A stretch of DNA of 64,000 nt from Flagellimonas sp. S3867 (GCF_014698935.1 NZ_JACVMN010000001.1:248001-312000); one strand, 5' to 3'. Shown: positions 9,377 to 18,814, numbered from the stretch's first letter. Notes: generated by a model from the sequence alone, not told the origin. Numbers and translations are program-made.

Positions 9377-9470
9377 ATATCAATTTTAGAAAGCTTTTTG
9401 TGAGTGCTCTCGTTTTTCGAAGGCAAGTTGTTCCATATTTCATATATTTCAAGAATAAACCAACCTTAAA

Positions 9471-9725
9471 ATGGACGCAGCACTACGCAAAAAATATTGG
9501 CGGGAGAATTTAAAATATCTCGCTATCCTTCTCGTAATATGGTTTTTGGTCTCTTATGGATTTGGAATCCTTCTTGTGGACGAACTAAATACCATTCGCT
9601 TAGGAGGGTTTAAACTAGGCTTCTGGTTTGCCCAACAAGGCTCCATTTACGTTTTTGTGATATTGATCTTCATCTATGTCCGTCTGATGAACAAGTTGGA
9701 TAAAAAATACAAGGTTAACGAATAA
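9471..9725 (+). CDS. DUF4212 small subunit of sodium:solute symporter
   Basis: This 84-residue membrane protein has two helices (about residues 15-37 and 50-70) and the family pattern YWRENLKYLAILLVIWFLVSYGFGILL followed by WFAQQGSIYVFVILIFIYV, both well conserved in DUF4212. DUF4212 proteins are encoded directly before a VC_2705-type sodium:solute symporter and are regarded as its small subunit. Here the large subunit starts three bases after the stop, so they are certainly co-translated. A TATATTTC 35 bases upstream is a one-mismatch -7 promoter element. Confidence 0.92.
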   Translation: MDAALRKKYWRENLKYLAILLVIWFLVSYGFGILLVDELNTIRLGGFKLGFWFAQQGSIYVFVILIFIYVRLMNKLDKKYKVNE

Positions 9726-9728
9726 GAT

Positions 9729-11504
9729 ATGGGAATTCAAACTTGGACGTTTATCATCGTCGGAATCACTTTTGCAATATATATAGGAATTGCCATTTGG
9801 TCTAGGGCCAGTTCTACCAAAGAGTTTTATGTGGCTGGGGGAGGAGTTTCCCCATTGGCCAACGGATTGGCTACGGCTGCAGACTGGATGTCAGCAGCCT
9901 CCTTTTTAGGTATGGCAGGAATCATCGCTTTTTCAGGTTATGATGGCTCGGTATATCTAATGGGGTGGACAGGCGGTTATGTGCTTTTGGCCTTATTACT
10001 GGCTCCCTATTTACGCAAGTTTGGAAAATTTACAGTTCCCGATTTCATCGGTGACCGTTACTATAGTAATGTGGCACGTACCGTTGCCGTGATTGCCGCA
10101 CTTTTTGTGTCATTTACCTATGTCGCAGGGCAGATGCGGGGCGTGGGGGTGGTTTTTTCACGCTTTTTGGATGTTGAGGTAAATACCGGCGTCTATATTG
10201 GAATGACCGTGGTGTTGTTCTACGCCTTTTTAGGAGGAATGAAGGGAATCACCTATACCCAAGTCGCACAATATTGTGTGTTGATTTTCGCCTTTATGGT
10301 CCCGGCTATTTTTATTTCGATAATGGCCACCGGAAACCCAATCCCTCAATTAGGCTTTGGTTCAGCAGGTGAAGATGGAGTTTTTCTTTTGGACAAGTTG
10401 GATGGTTTGATGACCGAACTTGGATTTACCGCATATACCGATGGTACAAAATCAACAACCGATGTCTTTTTCATTACAGCTGCATTGATGTTGGGTACAG
10501 CAGGCCTGCCCCATGTAATTATCCGGTTCTTTACCGTACCCAAGGTAAAAGATGCCCGTAAATCGGCTGGCTATGCCTTGTTGTTCATTGCAATTTTGTA
10601 TACAACTGCTCCAGCCATTGCCGTCTTTGCTCGCACCAACCTAATGGAAACAGTTGAAGATACTCCCTATCAAGAAATTCCGTCATGGTTTACCAAATGG
10701 GAGGATACAGGACTCATTGCCTGGACGGACAAAAATGGTGATGGAAAAATCCAATACCTACCTGGTTCGGCCATTGATGGTAAAAAACCGGTGTTTGTAC
10801 AAGGAAAAGGAGATTATGGACAGCGAAGAATTTCCAACGCAAGTACTACTGCCAATGAACTATACGTAGATCGGGATATAACAGTTCTGGCAAATCCGGA
10901 AATAGCTGGTTTACCCAATTGGATCATCGCTTTGGTCGCCGCAGGCGGTCTGGCAGCAGCTTTATCAACTGCAGCTGGCCTACTTTTGGTGATTTCCACA
11001 TCTATTTCGCACGATTTGATCAAAAAACAATTTGCTCCAGACATTTCGGATAAAAAAGAACTTCTGATTGCTCGCCTTGCGGCTGTTCTCGCCGTAATGG
11101 TTGCTGGATACTTTGGAATCCATCCGCCAGGTTTTGTAGCTTCAGTGGTTGCGTTGGCCTTTGGATTGGCAGCTTCGTCCTTTTTCCCAGCTATTGTAAT
11201 GGGAATATTCAGCAAGCGAATGAATAGGGAAGGAGCCATAACTGGAATGATTGCTGGTTTGGCCATAACGACCTATTATATTGCTAGATTCAAACTGGGG
11301 TGGATTGGAGATCCTGAAACCAGCACCGCTGATGATTGGTGGTTTGGCATTTCTCCAGAAGGTTTTGGAACTGTGGGAATGTTGGTCAACTTCGCGATAG
11401 CACTTGTTGTTTCTAGATTTTATTCAGCTCCTCCGGAATCTGTACAAGAAATTGTGGAAAATATTCGTATACCGAGTGGAGCAGGAGATGCCGTAGATCA
11501 TTGA
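9729..11504 (+). CDS. Sodium:solute symporter, VC_2705 (acetate-type) subfamily
   Basis: The 591-residue protein has about 13 membrane helices of the SSS family: EFYVAGGGVSPLANGLATAADWMSAASF, TVPDFIGDRYYSNVARTVAV and AQYCVLIFAFMVPA. It falls with cation/acetate symporters (ActP-like, VC_2705 subfamily), consistent with the DUF4212 partner before it and acs 3 kb downstream. A soluble loop between helices (about residues 318-375) contains an EF-hand-like DKNGDGKIQ at 334-342, which could bind calcium. Acetate or another short monocarboxylate is the best guess for substrate, not shown by sequence. Confidence 0.88.
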   Translation: MGIQTWTFIIVGITFAIYIGIAIWSRASSTKEFYVAGGGVSPLANGLATAADWMSAASFLGMAGIIAFSGYDGSVYLMGWTGGYVLLALLLAPYLRKFGKFTVPDFIGDRYYSNVARTVAVIAALFVSFTYVAGQMRGVGVVFSRFLDVEVNTGVYIGMTVVLFYAFLGGMKGITYTQVAQYCVLIFAFMVPAIFISIMATGNPIPQLGFGSAGEDGVFLLDKLDGLMTELGFTAYTDGTKSTTDVFFITAALMLGTAGLPHVIIRFFTVPKVKDARKSAGYALLFIAILYTTAPAIAVFARTNLMETVEDTPYQEIPSWFTKWEDTGLIAWTDKNGDGKIQYLPGSAIDGKKPVFVQGKGDYGQRRISNASTTANELYVDRDITVLANPEIAGLPNWIIALVAAGGLAAALSTAAGLLLVISTSISHDLIKKQFAPDISDKKELLIARLAAVLAVMVAGYFGIHPPGFVASVVALAFGLAASSFFPAIVMGIFSKRMNREGAITGMIAGLAITTYYIARFKLGWIGDPETSTADDWWFGISPEGFGTVGMLVNFAIALVVSRFYSAPPESVQEIVENIRIPSGAGDAVDH

Positions 11505-11531
11505 TTCTTGTTTTTTTTGGCGAATGTTAGC

Positions 11532-12674
11532 TCACAACCGGATATCAAAATCCAAACGGATACGTTGTCCATTTTCCAATACGGTTTCTAACGGGACTAA
11601 CTGTTCTACCCAATAATATTTCATTTTCAAGGACATGTTCCTGCCTATCATATGCCCCAAAACAAATTCCAATCCCTTGAGATTGGTCAGTCTCCCATCT
11701 GGGGAATCAAAAGACGAATAATCCCATCTGACCCAATCATTTTGAGTAAGAAAGTCAACCGCTGCATACCTTTCAAGGTGGGTATATGTGACTTTAACCA
11801 TCCAATCCTTCCTTTCTTTTAGGTTTCCATAGCCAACAGCCAATGACCAACCTTTTTTTTGATCTTTGAAATCAACAGGGATTGAGTCATTAGTGGTATA
11901 GTTTTCAAGATTTTGGTAATAATCCATTTCAACATTGACAGGACTCGATTTAAAAGGTTTGAACGAAGTTCCCAAATGCAATATAGAATAGTCAAAAAGA
12001 AAAGTAGCCGCACCATCGGGAATGTTCTGTATATTTTTGAACAGGTAGATACCCGGATAGAATTGCCATCTTTTATCCCACATACTAGAAGTAATCTGAA
12101 AACCTTGGAAATAGCTGTCATAATCAAATGAGGACCCGCGGGTGTTGATTATAAAATGCCCTCCACTTATAGAAACTTGATCAATAGGACTGGCAGCAAT
12201 TGAAAATGTCTTCTTTAGAAAAATTCCTTCAGGATATACGTTATCGCTCCAAAAAAGCTCGTTCTTTTTTTCATAGGGAAATGTGTTTTTGCCAAACCAT
12301 GCGGTGTAACCATTCTTTTGAGCTTTAAAATAGGCCTTTTCGAGGGCAATGGGCAGTGTTCCAAATTCGTTGAAAGCATCTCCAAGGGTTAATTGGGGGT
12401 CTTGTTGCTTTTTTGGGTCACCGGTTCTAATTCTTGCCCCTACACTGGCCCAGTCGTTGTGTTGGTAGGTTACCCCAGCTCTTAACCTGTAACGTAGGCG
12501 GGAACGATCATCCCTAAATGTTCCATCTGATTTTCTGGAGTTCCAATCCTGTTCGATTCGAAATCTAAAATCACCATCAACCTTTAATTTTTTGACTTTT
12601 GATTTTTCTTGTCCCATTCCCAAAAAGGATAAAAGAAGTATGGGGTAGATAAGGTTATTTGTTATAGCTTTCAA
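11532..12674 (-). CDS. Putative outer-membrane porin
   Basis: The 380-residue product has a signal peptide (LIYPILLLSFLGMG) followed by alternating beta-barrel strands rich in aromatic residues: DGDFRFRIEQDW, RSRLRYRLRAGVTYQH, VGARIRTGD, TAWFGKNTFPYEKKN. It ends in a strand with aromatic/charged residues (RIRLDFDIRL). This fits the Bacteroidetes putative porin family. The start has to be the TTG at 12674, since an in-frame TAG lies two codons upstream, or else a much later Met. It has its own promoter and lies convergent to the symporter, so a role in outer-membrane passage of the same nutrient is possible but unproven. Confidence 0.82.
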   Translation of the reverse strand: MKAITNNLIYPILLLSFLGMGQEKSKVKKLKVDGDFRFRIEQDWNSRKSDGTFRDDRSRLRYRLRAGVTYQHNDWASVGARIRTGDPKKQQDPQLTLGDAFNEFGTLPIALEKAYFKAQKNGYTAWFGKNTFPYEKKNELFWSDNVYPEGIFLKKTFSIAASPIDQVSISGGHFIINTRGSSFDYDSYFQGFQITSSMWDKRWQFYPGIYLFKNIQNIPDGAATFLFDYSILHLGTSFKPFKSSPVNVEMDYYQNLENYTTNDSIPVDFKDQKKGWSLAVGYGNLKERKDWMVKVTYTHLERYAAVDFLTQNDWVRWDYSSFDSPDGRLTNLKGLEFVLGHMIGRNMSLKMKYYWVEQLVPLETVLENGQRIRLDFDIRL

Positions 12675-12753
12675 ATTCTAATAGTTTGTTTTCGTAAAAT
12701 AATCTACGCAAGCTTATTAGGAAGTTGTGAAAATGAGCTTCAATCCAACACTA

Positions 12754-12784
12754 CAAAAGTAGAATATGCCTGGGATTCCCCAAA
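12754..12784 (-). promoter_or_regulatory. Predicted sigma-A promoter of the porin gene
   Basis: On the minus strand TTTG (12784-12781) is followed after exactly 19 bases by TACTTTTG (12761-12754). Both elements match the Bacteroidetes -33/-7 consensus without mismatch. The leader to the TTG start would be about 70 bases. Confidence 0.7.
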
Positions 12785-12856
12785 CAATATCATTCTGTTT
12801 TATTGAAAGCACCTAAGACATATTACGATTAAAATTTGTTGCCATATGATGTATAA

Positions 12857-12888
12857 AAAATCCCACCGAAACAGTCCGATGGGATTTT
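12857..12888 (-). terminator. Terminator of the SDR gene
   Basis: AAAATCCCA and TGGGATTTT pair around a loop that itself can extend the stem (CCGA/TCGG). On the minus strand the hairpin runs into TTTTTTATAC, so it terminates the SDR transcript before the porin promoter. Confidence 0.75.
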
Positions 12889-12914
12889 AAAGTCTCTTGC
12901 TGAAAGCTGTTGAA

Positions 12915-13670
12915 TCAATTTCTTCCGGCCATTACTCCGCCATCAATGTCCCAAACCGCACCGGTGACCCAAGAGCTTTTATCCGTAAGTAAAAAATGGA
13001 TAGTATGTGCTATATCTTGAGCCCTGCCAACGCGTCCGATAGGATGGAAATCATTAAAACCTTGCAAGGTATCTTCAATTTTATCCTTTTCAATAAATGC
13101 ACCATAAATTGGCGTGACCACTACCGCCGGAGATACCGCATTTACCCGAACACTATGCTCGGCCAGTTCCATTGCCAAATGTTGTGTAAGGGAATGCAAT
13201 CCTGCCTTTGCCATTGAATAAGCAGAGGATGGCGTGGCTTTAATGGCTTGTTTGGCCCACATAGAACCAATGTTTACAATTGCCCCACCTCCATTAGCCT
13301 TCAATATTTTAGCCGCTCCCTGGGTTATAAAGAAAAATGCACGGTTAAAATTGTGGTAAATATCATAATCAGCCTTGGAATGCTCCAAAAAAGATTTTGG
13401 ACTAAAATACCCTGCTGCGTTGACCAAATATGCCAAATTTGACAGCTTAACGGGTAGGGTCGATATAAATTCATGCACAGCGTCACCATCATTCAAATCC
13501 AATTGAATGGTTTCTACTTTACCGAATTCTGAAAGTTCTTCGGCTGCGCTTTTAAGATTGGATTCGTTTCTCCCTAAAATGGACACTGCTATGCCATCTT
13601 TTAGTAAAAGTTCTGCGGTGGCCTTTCCAATTCCGGTGGACCCACCTACTATTAATGCTTGTTTACTCAT
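12915..13670 (-). CDS. Short-chain dehydrogenase/reductase (SDR family)
   Basis: The 251-residue protein is a classical SDR. It has the cofactor motif GGSTGIGKA (residues 9-17), LVNAAG, the catalytic Ser in IGSMWAK, and Tyr-x-x-x-Lys in [10 protein letters not shown]. The C-terminus [16 protein letters not shown] is typical. NADP(H) use is plausible from the absence of an acidic residue right after the second strand (ILGRNESN). Substrate unknown. It is preceded on the same strand by an AraC regulator gene 81 bp away, which may control it. Confidence 0.9.
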   Translation of the reverse strand: MSKQALIVGGSTGIGKATAELLLKDGIAVSILGRNESNLKSAAEELSEFGKVETIQLDLNDGDAVHEFISTLPVKLSNLAYLVNAAGYFSPKSFLEHSKADYDIYHNFNRAFFFITQGAAKILKANGGGAIVNIGSMWAKQAIKATPSSAYSMAKAGLHSLTQHLAMELAEHSVRVNAVSPAVVVTPIYGAFIEKDKIEDTLQGFNDFHPIGRVGRAQDIAHTIHFLLTDKSSWVTGAVWDIDGGVMAGRN

Positions 13671-13751
13671 AATCTATATGGATTTCTTTCCATGCAAATT
13701 TCACATGAGTTCACCTTAAAAAATGGTAATCTACAGACCGATACTGGTAAA

Positions 13752-14615
13752 TTAAAGAATGCTTTGTTGAAATTCCTTTGGGGTATGGCCTATTCCCTTT
13801 TTAAAATATTTGGTAAAATATGTAGGGTCATCAAAGCCCAATGCGTAGGCAATCTCTTTTATGGATATTTTTTGATTGGAGAGCATGCGTTTGGCCTCAA
13901 GAAGTTTACTTTCTCGAATTACTTCGGCAGGGGTGGCAAGGAATATCCTTTTGCTTATGGTTGTCAAGGTCTTTGAGTTGGTGCCCAGAGCACTTGCATA
14001 ATAATCGATGCTGTAAAACTGGTCAATTCGCTCCCTAACCAACTTTTTAAAACTAGCGGCCAGGCCAAAATCTGCATTGGAATCAAAATCAATATTGTGT
14101 TGCTTTTTTCTGAGTCTTTCAATAAGCAACAAGATAATCTGAAAATAGTGGTACACCTGTTCCCTATAAAAAGATTCTTTTGAAGTAAGTTCAGATTGAA
14201 TGGAAGTAACTATCCCATCTAATTTGGTTGCTTCCGTTGCGGATAATTTCAAACAATAGCTTCCAATTTCGTTAAAAATTGATATCGAAAACCTATCCAT
14301 CAAACTAGCATCCCTTGCGTTGATGAATTCGTCGTTGAAGTGAAACAAATACCCAATATTTGAAGCATCAGGGCAGAAGTAGTGGACCTGGTTTTTGTTG
14401 ATGAAAAAAATGGAGTTCGCTTCATGATTGATCACTTCATAGTCTACATAATGCCTTCCTTTCTCCTTAAACCAAACGAGTTGATAAAAACTATGTCTAT
14501 GGGGAACAGAAGCTTTACTCTTGTTCGATTTGTAGTATAGTTGAGCATTATTTACCTCAAAATGAAGCTTGGAGGGGTCGTTTTTATGAAGATGGTATCT
14601 TTCTATTTTTGTCAT
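13752..14615 (-). CDS. AraC family transcriptional regulator
   Basis: The 287-residue protein has an N-terminal cupin-like sensor half (PHRHSFYQLVWFKEKGRHYVDYE) and a C-terminal AraC DNA-binding domain (about 190-287): IDYYASALGTNSKTLTTISKRIF is the first helix-turn-helix and IKEIAYALGFDDPTYFTKYFKK with GHTPKEFQ the second. The ligand cannot be told from sequence. It is divergent from acs and upstream of the SDR gene on the same strand, so either could be its target. Confidence 0.9.
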   Translation of the reverse strand: MTKIERYHLHKNDPSKLHFEVNNAQLYYKSNKSKASVPHRHSFYQLVWFKEKGRHYVDYEVINHEANSIFFINKNQVHYFCPDASNIGYLFHFNDEFINARDASLMDRFSISIFNEIGSYCLKLSATEATKLDGIVTSIQSELTSKESFYREQVYHYFQIILLLIERLRKKQHNIDFDSNADFGLAASFKKLVRERIDQFYSIDYYASALGTNSKTLTTISKRIFLATPAEVIRESKLLEAKRMLSNQKISIKEIAYALGFDDPTYFTKYFKKGIGHTPKEFQQSIL

Positions 14616-14737
14616 TCGTCGATTGTGGAGAGTAAGTCGAAGTTACTGATTTCCCTTACGTCGATTAATACTCAATTGATAAAACTACTGTTTCTTTTTT
14701 GCTATTTTTAGGGTTCACAAAATTTTGAGGACAACGT

Positions 14738-16645
14738 ATGAGCAACTACCACATTAAACATTTGGAGGAGTACTTTCAGGTTTATAGAAAATCAGTAAGA
14801 AATCCGGAGGCATTTTGGGAAGAAATCGCAGAAGAACATTTTGTCTGGCGTAAGCGATGGGACAAAGTTTTGGATTGGGATTTTTCCAAGCCTGAAGTTA
14901 AATGGTTTGAGGGTGCCAAGCTCAATATTACCGAAAATTGTATAGATAGGCACCTGCATATACGTCGCGATAAAACGGCTATTCTTTTTGAACCAAACAA
15001 TCCGGAAGAAGAGGCTGAGCATATTACCTATAAACAGCTTCACCAGCGTGTGTGCAAATTCGCCAATGTTTTAAAAGATAAGGGTATTAAGAAAGGGGAT
15101 AGGGTTGTAATTTATTTGCCAATGATTCCCGAATTGGCCATTTCAGTTTTAGCCTGTGCCAGAATTGGTGCCGTGCACTCCGTGGTATTTGCTGGTTTTT
15201 CATCCACCGCCTTGGCCACCCGGGTTAACGATTGCGAAGCAAAAATGGTGTTGACCTCCGATGGATCATACAGAGGTGGCAAAACCATTGACCTTAAAGG
15301 AATTGTAGATGATGCTTTGAAACAATGCCCGGGAGTTGAAACGGTATTGGTTGCCAAAAGAACCAATGCCGACATACCAATGGAAAAAGGACGTGACCAA
15401 TGGTTGCAGCCGCTGTTGGATAAGGCCTATTCCGATTGTACACCTGAAATTATGGATGCCGAAGACCCTTTGTTCATATTATATACCTCAGGCTCTACAG
15501 GTCGTCCAAAAGGAATGATGCACACCACGGCGGGCTATATGGTGTACACGGCGTTTACCTTCAAAAATGTATTCCAATATCGTGAAGATGATGTATACTG
15601 GTGTACTGCAGATATTGGTTGGATTACAGGTCATTCATATATTGTTTATGGACCTTTGGCCAATGGTGCCACAACCGTAATGTTTGAGGGAGTACCTTCC
15701 TATCCTGATTTTGGAAGGTTTTGGGAGATTGTTGAAAAGCACAAAGTAACCCAATTTTATACAGCTCCAACCGCAATTAGAGCCTTGGCCAAAGAGAATT
15801 TGGATTTTGTCACAAATAATGATCTTTCTAGCTTAAAAGTATTGGGAACTGTGGGTGAACCTATAAACGAGGAAGCATGGCATTGGTATAATGATCATGT
15901 AGGTGATAAAAAGTGTCCGATTGTAGATACCTGGTGGCAGACCGAAACCGGAGGAATATTAATTTCTCCAGTACCGTTTTCAACGCCTACAAAACCTACC
16001 TACGCAACCTTGCCCATGCCAGGTGTACAACCCGCCCTAATGGATGAAAATGGAAAAGAAATCCATGGTAACCAGGTAGATGGTCGACTTTGTATTAAAT
16101 TTCCATGGCCATCTATGGCGAGAACGATTTGGGGAGACCATAAACGGTATAAAGACACCTATTTTTCTGCTTTTGAAGGGAAATACTTTACAGGCGATGG
16201 AGCATTACGAGATGAGGTTGGCTACTATCGCATCACAGGTAGGGTAGACGATGTGATCATCGTTTCTGGTCATAATTTGGGTACCGCACCTATTGAAGAT
16301 GCTATAAATGAGCATCCTGCGGTTGCCGAATCAGCCATTGTTGGTTTTCCGCACGATATTAAGGGAAATGCGCTCTATGGATATGTAATTCTAAAGGAAA
16401 CGGGCGAATCTCGAGATAGGGACAACCTGAAGAAGGAAATCAATCAAATGATCACCGAGCATATTGGACCGATTGCCAAGTTGAACAAAATTCAATTTGT
16501 TCCCGGTTTGCCCAAAACCCGAAGTGGAAAGATTATGCGACGTATTCTTCGAAAAATTGCTTCCAAGGACACGAGCAATCTTGGTGATATATCCACCTTG
16601 TTGAATCCGGAGGTTGTTGAAAAAATAATAGCTGAAGCTTTATGA
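14738..16645 (+). CDS. acs: Acetyl-CoA synthetase (AMP-forming)
   Basis: The 635-residue enzyme activates acetate to acetyl-CoA through acetyl-AMP. It shows the acs start YFQVYRKSVRNPEAFWEEIA, the P-loop YTSGSTGRPKGMMHT, the acyl-pocket segment VDTWWQTETGG with the Trp that limits the pocket to acetate, and the A10 motif PKTRSGK near the C-terminus (Lys598, the residue acetylated for regulation in other bacteria). The gene ends in a strong terminator directly against a tRNA-Met fragment. Together with the upstream symporter it suggests acetate scavenging. Confidence 0.96.
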   Translation: MSNYHIKHLEEYFQVYRKSVRNPEAFWEEIAEEHFVWRKRWDKVLDWDFSKPEVKWFEGAKLNITENCIDRHLHIRRDKTAILFEPNNPEEEAEHITYKQLHQRVCKFANVLKDKGIKKGDRVVIYLPMIPELAISVLACARIGAVHSVVFAGFSSTALATRVNDCEAKMVLTSDGSYRGGKTIDLKGIVDDALKQCPGVETVLVAKRTNADIPMEKGRDQWLQPLLDKAYSDCTPEIMDAEDPLFILYTSGSTGRPKGMMHTTAGYMVYTAFTFKNVFQYREDDVYWCTADIGWITGHSYIVYGPLANGATTVMFEGVPSYPDFGRFWEIVEKHKVTQFYTAPTAIRALAKENLDFVTNNDLSSLKVLGTVGEPINEEAWHWYNDHVGDKKCPIVDTWWQTETGGILISPVPFSTPTKPTYATLPMPGVQPALMDENGKEIHGNQVDGRLCIKFPWPSMARTIWGDHKRYKDTYFSAFEGKYFTGDGALRDEVGYYRITGRVDDVIIVSGHNLGTAPIEDAINEHPAVAESAIVGFPHDIKGNALYGYVILKETGESRDRDNLKKEINQMITEHIGPIAKLNKIQFVPGLPKTRSGKIMRRILRKIASKDTSNLGDISTLLNPEVVEKIIAEAL

Positions 16646-16676
16646 AAAAAGCCCCTTTTAAAAGGGGGCTTTTTTT
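16645..16676 (+). terminator. Terminator of acs (bidirectional)
   Basis: AAAAAAGCCCCTTTT pairs with AAAAGGGGGCTTTTTT. The symmetrical A and T tracts let it work on both strands. Before the island inserted it would also have ended the minus-strand tRNA-Met transcript, whose 3' remnant begins at the next base. Confidence 0.88.
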
Positions 16677-16719
16677 GTAGGGAGAGGGGGACTTGAACCC
16701 CCGACCTCAGGGCTATGAA
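16677..16719 (-). repeat. Displaced 3' fragment of tRNA-Met (attachment-site copy)
   Basis: On the minus strand these bases repeat the 3' half of the intact tRNA-Met at 22031-22107, from the anticodon loop (TTCATA) through the T arm to the discriminator base. Bases 16682-16712 are identical over 31 positions to 22038-22068. Differences are T to C beside the anticodon loop, one acceptor-stem base, and CAA instead of CCA. The 5' half is missing: identity stops at the anticodon loop. This is the usual scar where a tyrosine-recombinase element crosses over in a tRNA gene. Confidence 0.85.
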
Positions 16720-16884
16720 GCGAAAGAGATTCACTGTAAATACTTGATAATCAATATTCAATGATTTTGATGTGGTTGCATATCCCTGCATATCCTTACT
16801 TAAATACCGTACTTTTTAAAATGCAAAATCATTAGCTAAATCTTCTCATTGGTGAGCTGAAAAGCTAAACCAAGTTTAAAATTT

Positions 16885-16977
16885 CTATTTTTTCGGTACT
16901 GTGAGTACATCTAAATAGGTCTTTTTAAACCAATCGTCAATTGTATACTTCTTTTTAGGCATCCAGAGGGATATCAT
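16885..16977 (-). CDS. Unassigned 30-codon reading frame
   Basis: An ATG at 16977 opens a 30-residue frame (MISLWMPKKKYTIDDWFKKT and ten more residues) ending at TAG, just downstream of the exonuclease remnant. It is rich in Lys and aromatic residues. It may be a tiny gene, a fragment of a larger decayed one, or chance. I recognise no family. Confidence 0.22.
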   Translation of the reverse strand: MISLWMPKKKYTIDDWFKKTYLDVLTVPKK

Positions 16978-16991
16978 GATTTTTAAGGGTA

Positions 16992-17543
16992 TTATACCAT
17001 GGTCTTAATTTCGCATTTATCAAAGTATGCCTTAAAAATCTTGGAAATATTTCTTGCATCGTCAATTCCCCTATGATGGGTTCCTTCGAGATTCAATCCT
17101 TCCCTATTAAGAGCTCGACGCATGCCAATTGGTTTCCTTAATTTGTTGATTTCTGTGTATTGATGTTTCAAACTTATATGGTTGGTCAACCAACTTTAGT
17201 CAAGCCCGTGAAGGTCACAGTCCTTGGCAAATTGGGTTTTATCGTAATACCCCCAACTACATAGAACATATGGTTTGTTTTGGTTTATCCATTCTTTGAA
17301 CCTTTGGACTACAATATCATAGGGGTCGGCCGAGTCAACATCAGCTTGTTCAATAGTTGAAAGTTCGTGACAGAATTCTGATAATTCAGGGTTCAGTTTC
17401 GGTTTTACAAATTCAGAAAATTCGTTTACAAAGTTTCCGTCCTTGTCAATTTTCAAAGCGCCTATCTCAATTATTTCACTTTGCTTATTTGCGTTCCTAT
17501 CCTTCCAACAGGTTGCTTCCAAGTCCAATATTATATAGTTCAT
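16992..17543 (-). pseudogene. 3'-5' exonuclease (DEDDh, KapD/ERI1-like) interrupted by an in-frame stop
   Basis: From the ATG at 17543 the frame reads MNYIILDLEATCW, carrying the Exo I Asp7/Glu9 pair, then the middle motif WGYYDKTQFAKDC, and stops at a TAA at 17196. The same frame continues without shift and supplies the third motif HHRGIDDARNISKIFKAYF, with the catalytic His and Asp, before ending at 16992. So a single nonsense codon (position 116 of about 183) splits an otherwise complete domain. The gene is likely inactive, or the two halves are made separately; the upstream piece alone lacks the Exo III His/Asp. It lies at the acs side of the island. Confidence 0.75.
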
Positions 17544-17806
17544 CTATTTATTCTAATAGTGCACAAATGTCTCGGCCATGATATGTTATAGAAAATGCTC
17601 CAATACATCCCTTAATTGGCCCTAAATTAATTAATAACCTTTTAGAAAATTGGATAAACGGATTATGGGTTTGTTATCTTCTTTTGATTTGAACAACCTT
17701 AGGTAAAATATTGGTGCGCAGTTTATGCTAAATCTGATGGGTTTCTAAAAAAGTTCCTTTTACGGAACCATGTGAGACCTAAAATTTACTGTGGGTGAAT
17801 TGACTC
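17544..17806. other. Non-coding gap between exonuclease remnant and repeat copy A
   Basis: I find no credible gene, RNA or terminator here. It is the longest gap in the island between a gene start and a repeat boundary (263 bp, against about 25-60 for the other units). This suggests the exonuclease is not part of the cassette series. Confidence 0.4.
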
Positions 17807-18020
17807 TAATGGACCTTGTATGGTGTTGCCTCACGGGTCTGCCATCATCACGCCTCATGCGCCATAGACTGGGTTGGCGGCTGTGCCTTTTGCTTATAGC
17901 CCGTTATAAATATATGGAAAATGTACTTTGTGTTAGGGGTGGTGTACAAGGCCCATCGACGGTCTGGACTATGATTTCGGTGTGGCACAAAACCACAATG
18001 AATTATAGCCATTGTTGTGC
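17807..18020 (-). repeat. Composite foldable repeat, copy A (divergent)
   Basis: The copy begins with TAATGGACCTTGTA and about 130 bases later has the inverted partner TACAAGGCCCAT (17945-17956). It then continues with a second hairpin, CTATGATT...AATTATAG with GTGTGG/CCACAA (about 17968-18009), and ends CCATTGTTGTGC six bases before the stop of the DUF6090 gene. The overall order of blocks matches copies B-E, but the sequence is the most diverged. Confidence 0.7.
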
Positions 18021-18025
18021 TATCG

Positions 18026-18757
18026 TTATTTATTCAATTGTATTGATTCAACATCTAATAATTCAATTAGAGAGGTTATATCTTCTTTTAGCAGAACAGC
18101 TTGTCTTGTATAAAAATTGATATTATTAAACTGAATGCTCAAATCTGCCAAAATTAAACTATCATTAACTTTAATATTATTAGAATCGTATTTTCCGTAT
18201 TTAAGTGTGTATGCGTGTTTCCTTGTATATTCACTATATCCTCTATCAATCTCTTTCCCAATATCTTCTAAGCTTTTCATATGTACATCATATACGTTCT
18301 GAATCAAATTGAATAGTTTACGGTTAGATATTAGGCTTGATTTACCTTCTGATATTAGTGATTTATAAGTTCCTAATTTTGGTCTAAAATCTCTTTGATT
18401 ACGAAAAAAGTACGAAATATGATGTACTTTATCTGACTCAGGTAATACTCCTATTATTTTGCTGAAACTATAGTTCAATGAACTGTCGAAGGCTATAAAC
18501 CTAGCAATTCGAAGCTTACGAGCACTAATTACTTTGTTAAGTAATAATGTATCTTGAATTAGATCATTTCTAATTTCATTCAAATATGTTTTTTCAACGT
18601 TCCGTAGTTTTTCAGATTCATTCCAGTTGTTAATCTGTAACGCAATTAAAATCCCAATGACTACCAGTATTATTTCTCCAAATGCATAAATCAGATACTT
18701 ACTGAATTTATTTTCAGAGAGTAGTTTTTGTCTAATTTTTCTAAAGAATTTTATCAT
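18026..18757 (-). CDS. DUF6090 family membrane protein
   Basis: The 243-residue protein opens with the DUF6090 signature: MIKFFRKIRQKLLSENKFSKY, then a single membrane helix (AFGEIILVVIGILIALQ, about residues 26-43) and NNWNESEK. The rest is helical with no recognised motif. The family is abundant in Flavobacteriaceae and its function is unknown. It is one of the single-gene units of the array: repeat B ends about 58 bases before its ATG and repeat A begins six bases past its stop. Codon use is AT-rich compared with the flanking core genes. Confidence 0.82.
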   Translation of the reverse strand: MIKFFRKIRQKLLSENKFSKYLIYAFGEIILVVIGILIALQINNWNESEKLRNVEKTYLNEIRNDLIQDTLLLNKVISARKLRIARFIAFDSSLNYSFSKIIGVLPESDKVHHISYFFRNQRDFRPKLGTYKSLISEGKSSLISNRKLFNLIQNVYDVHMKSLEDIGKEIDRGYSEYTRKHAYTLKYGKYDSNNIKVNDSLILADLSIQFNNINFYTRQAVLLKEDITSLIELLDVESIQLNK

Positions 18758-18814
18758 TGGTTAGTGGTTTTATTATAGCTTCGACTCGAAATGAATTATT
18801 AATGATAGAATTTT

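Noticed and set aside
16492..16791. Minus-strand frame running through the acs end and tRNA fragment
   Set aside because: The residues come from translating a terminator and a tRNA remnant; it resembles no protein and contains no integrase motif.
17791..18120. Plus-strand frame of 109 codons across repeat copy A
   Set aside because: It is repeat sequence and the antisense of the DUF6090 gene end; Cys/Trp/Leu-rich and unlike a real protein.
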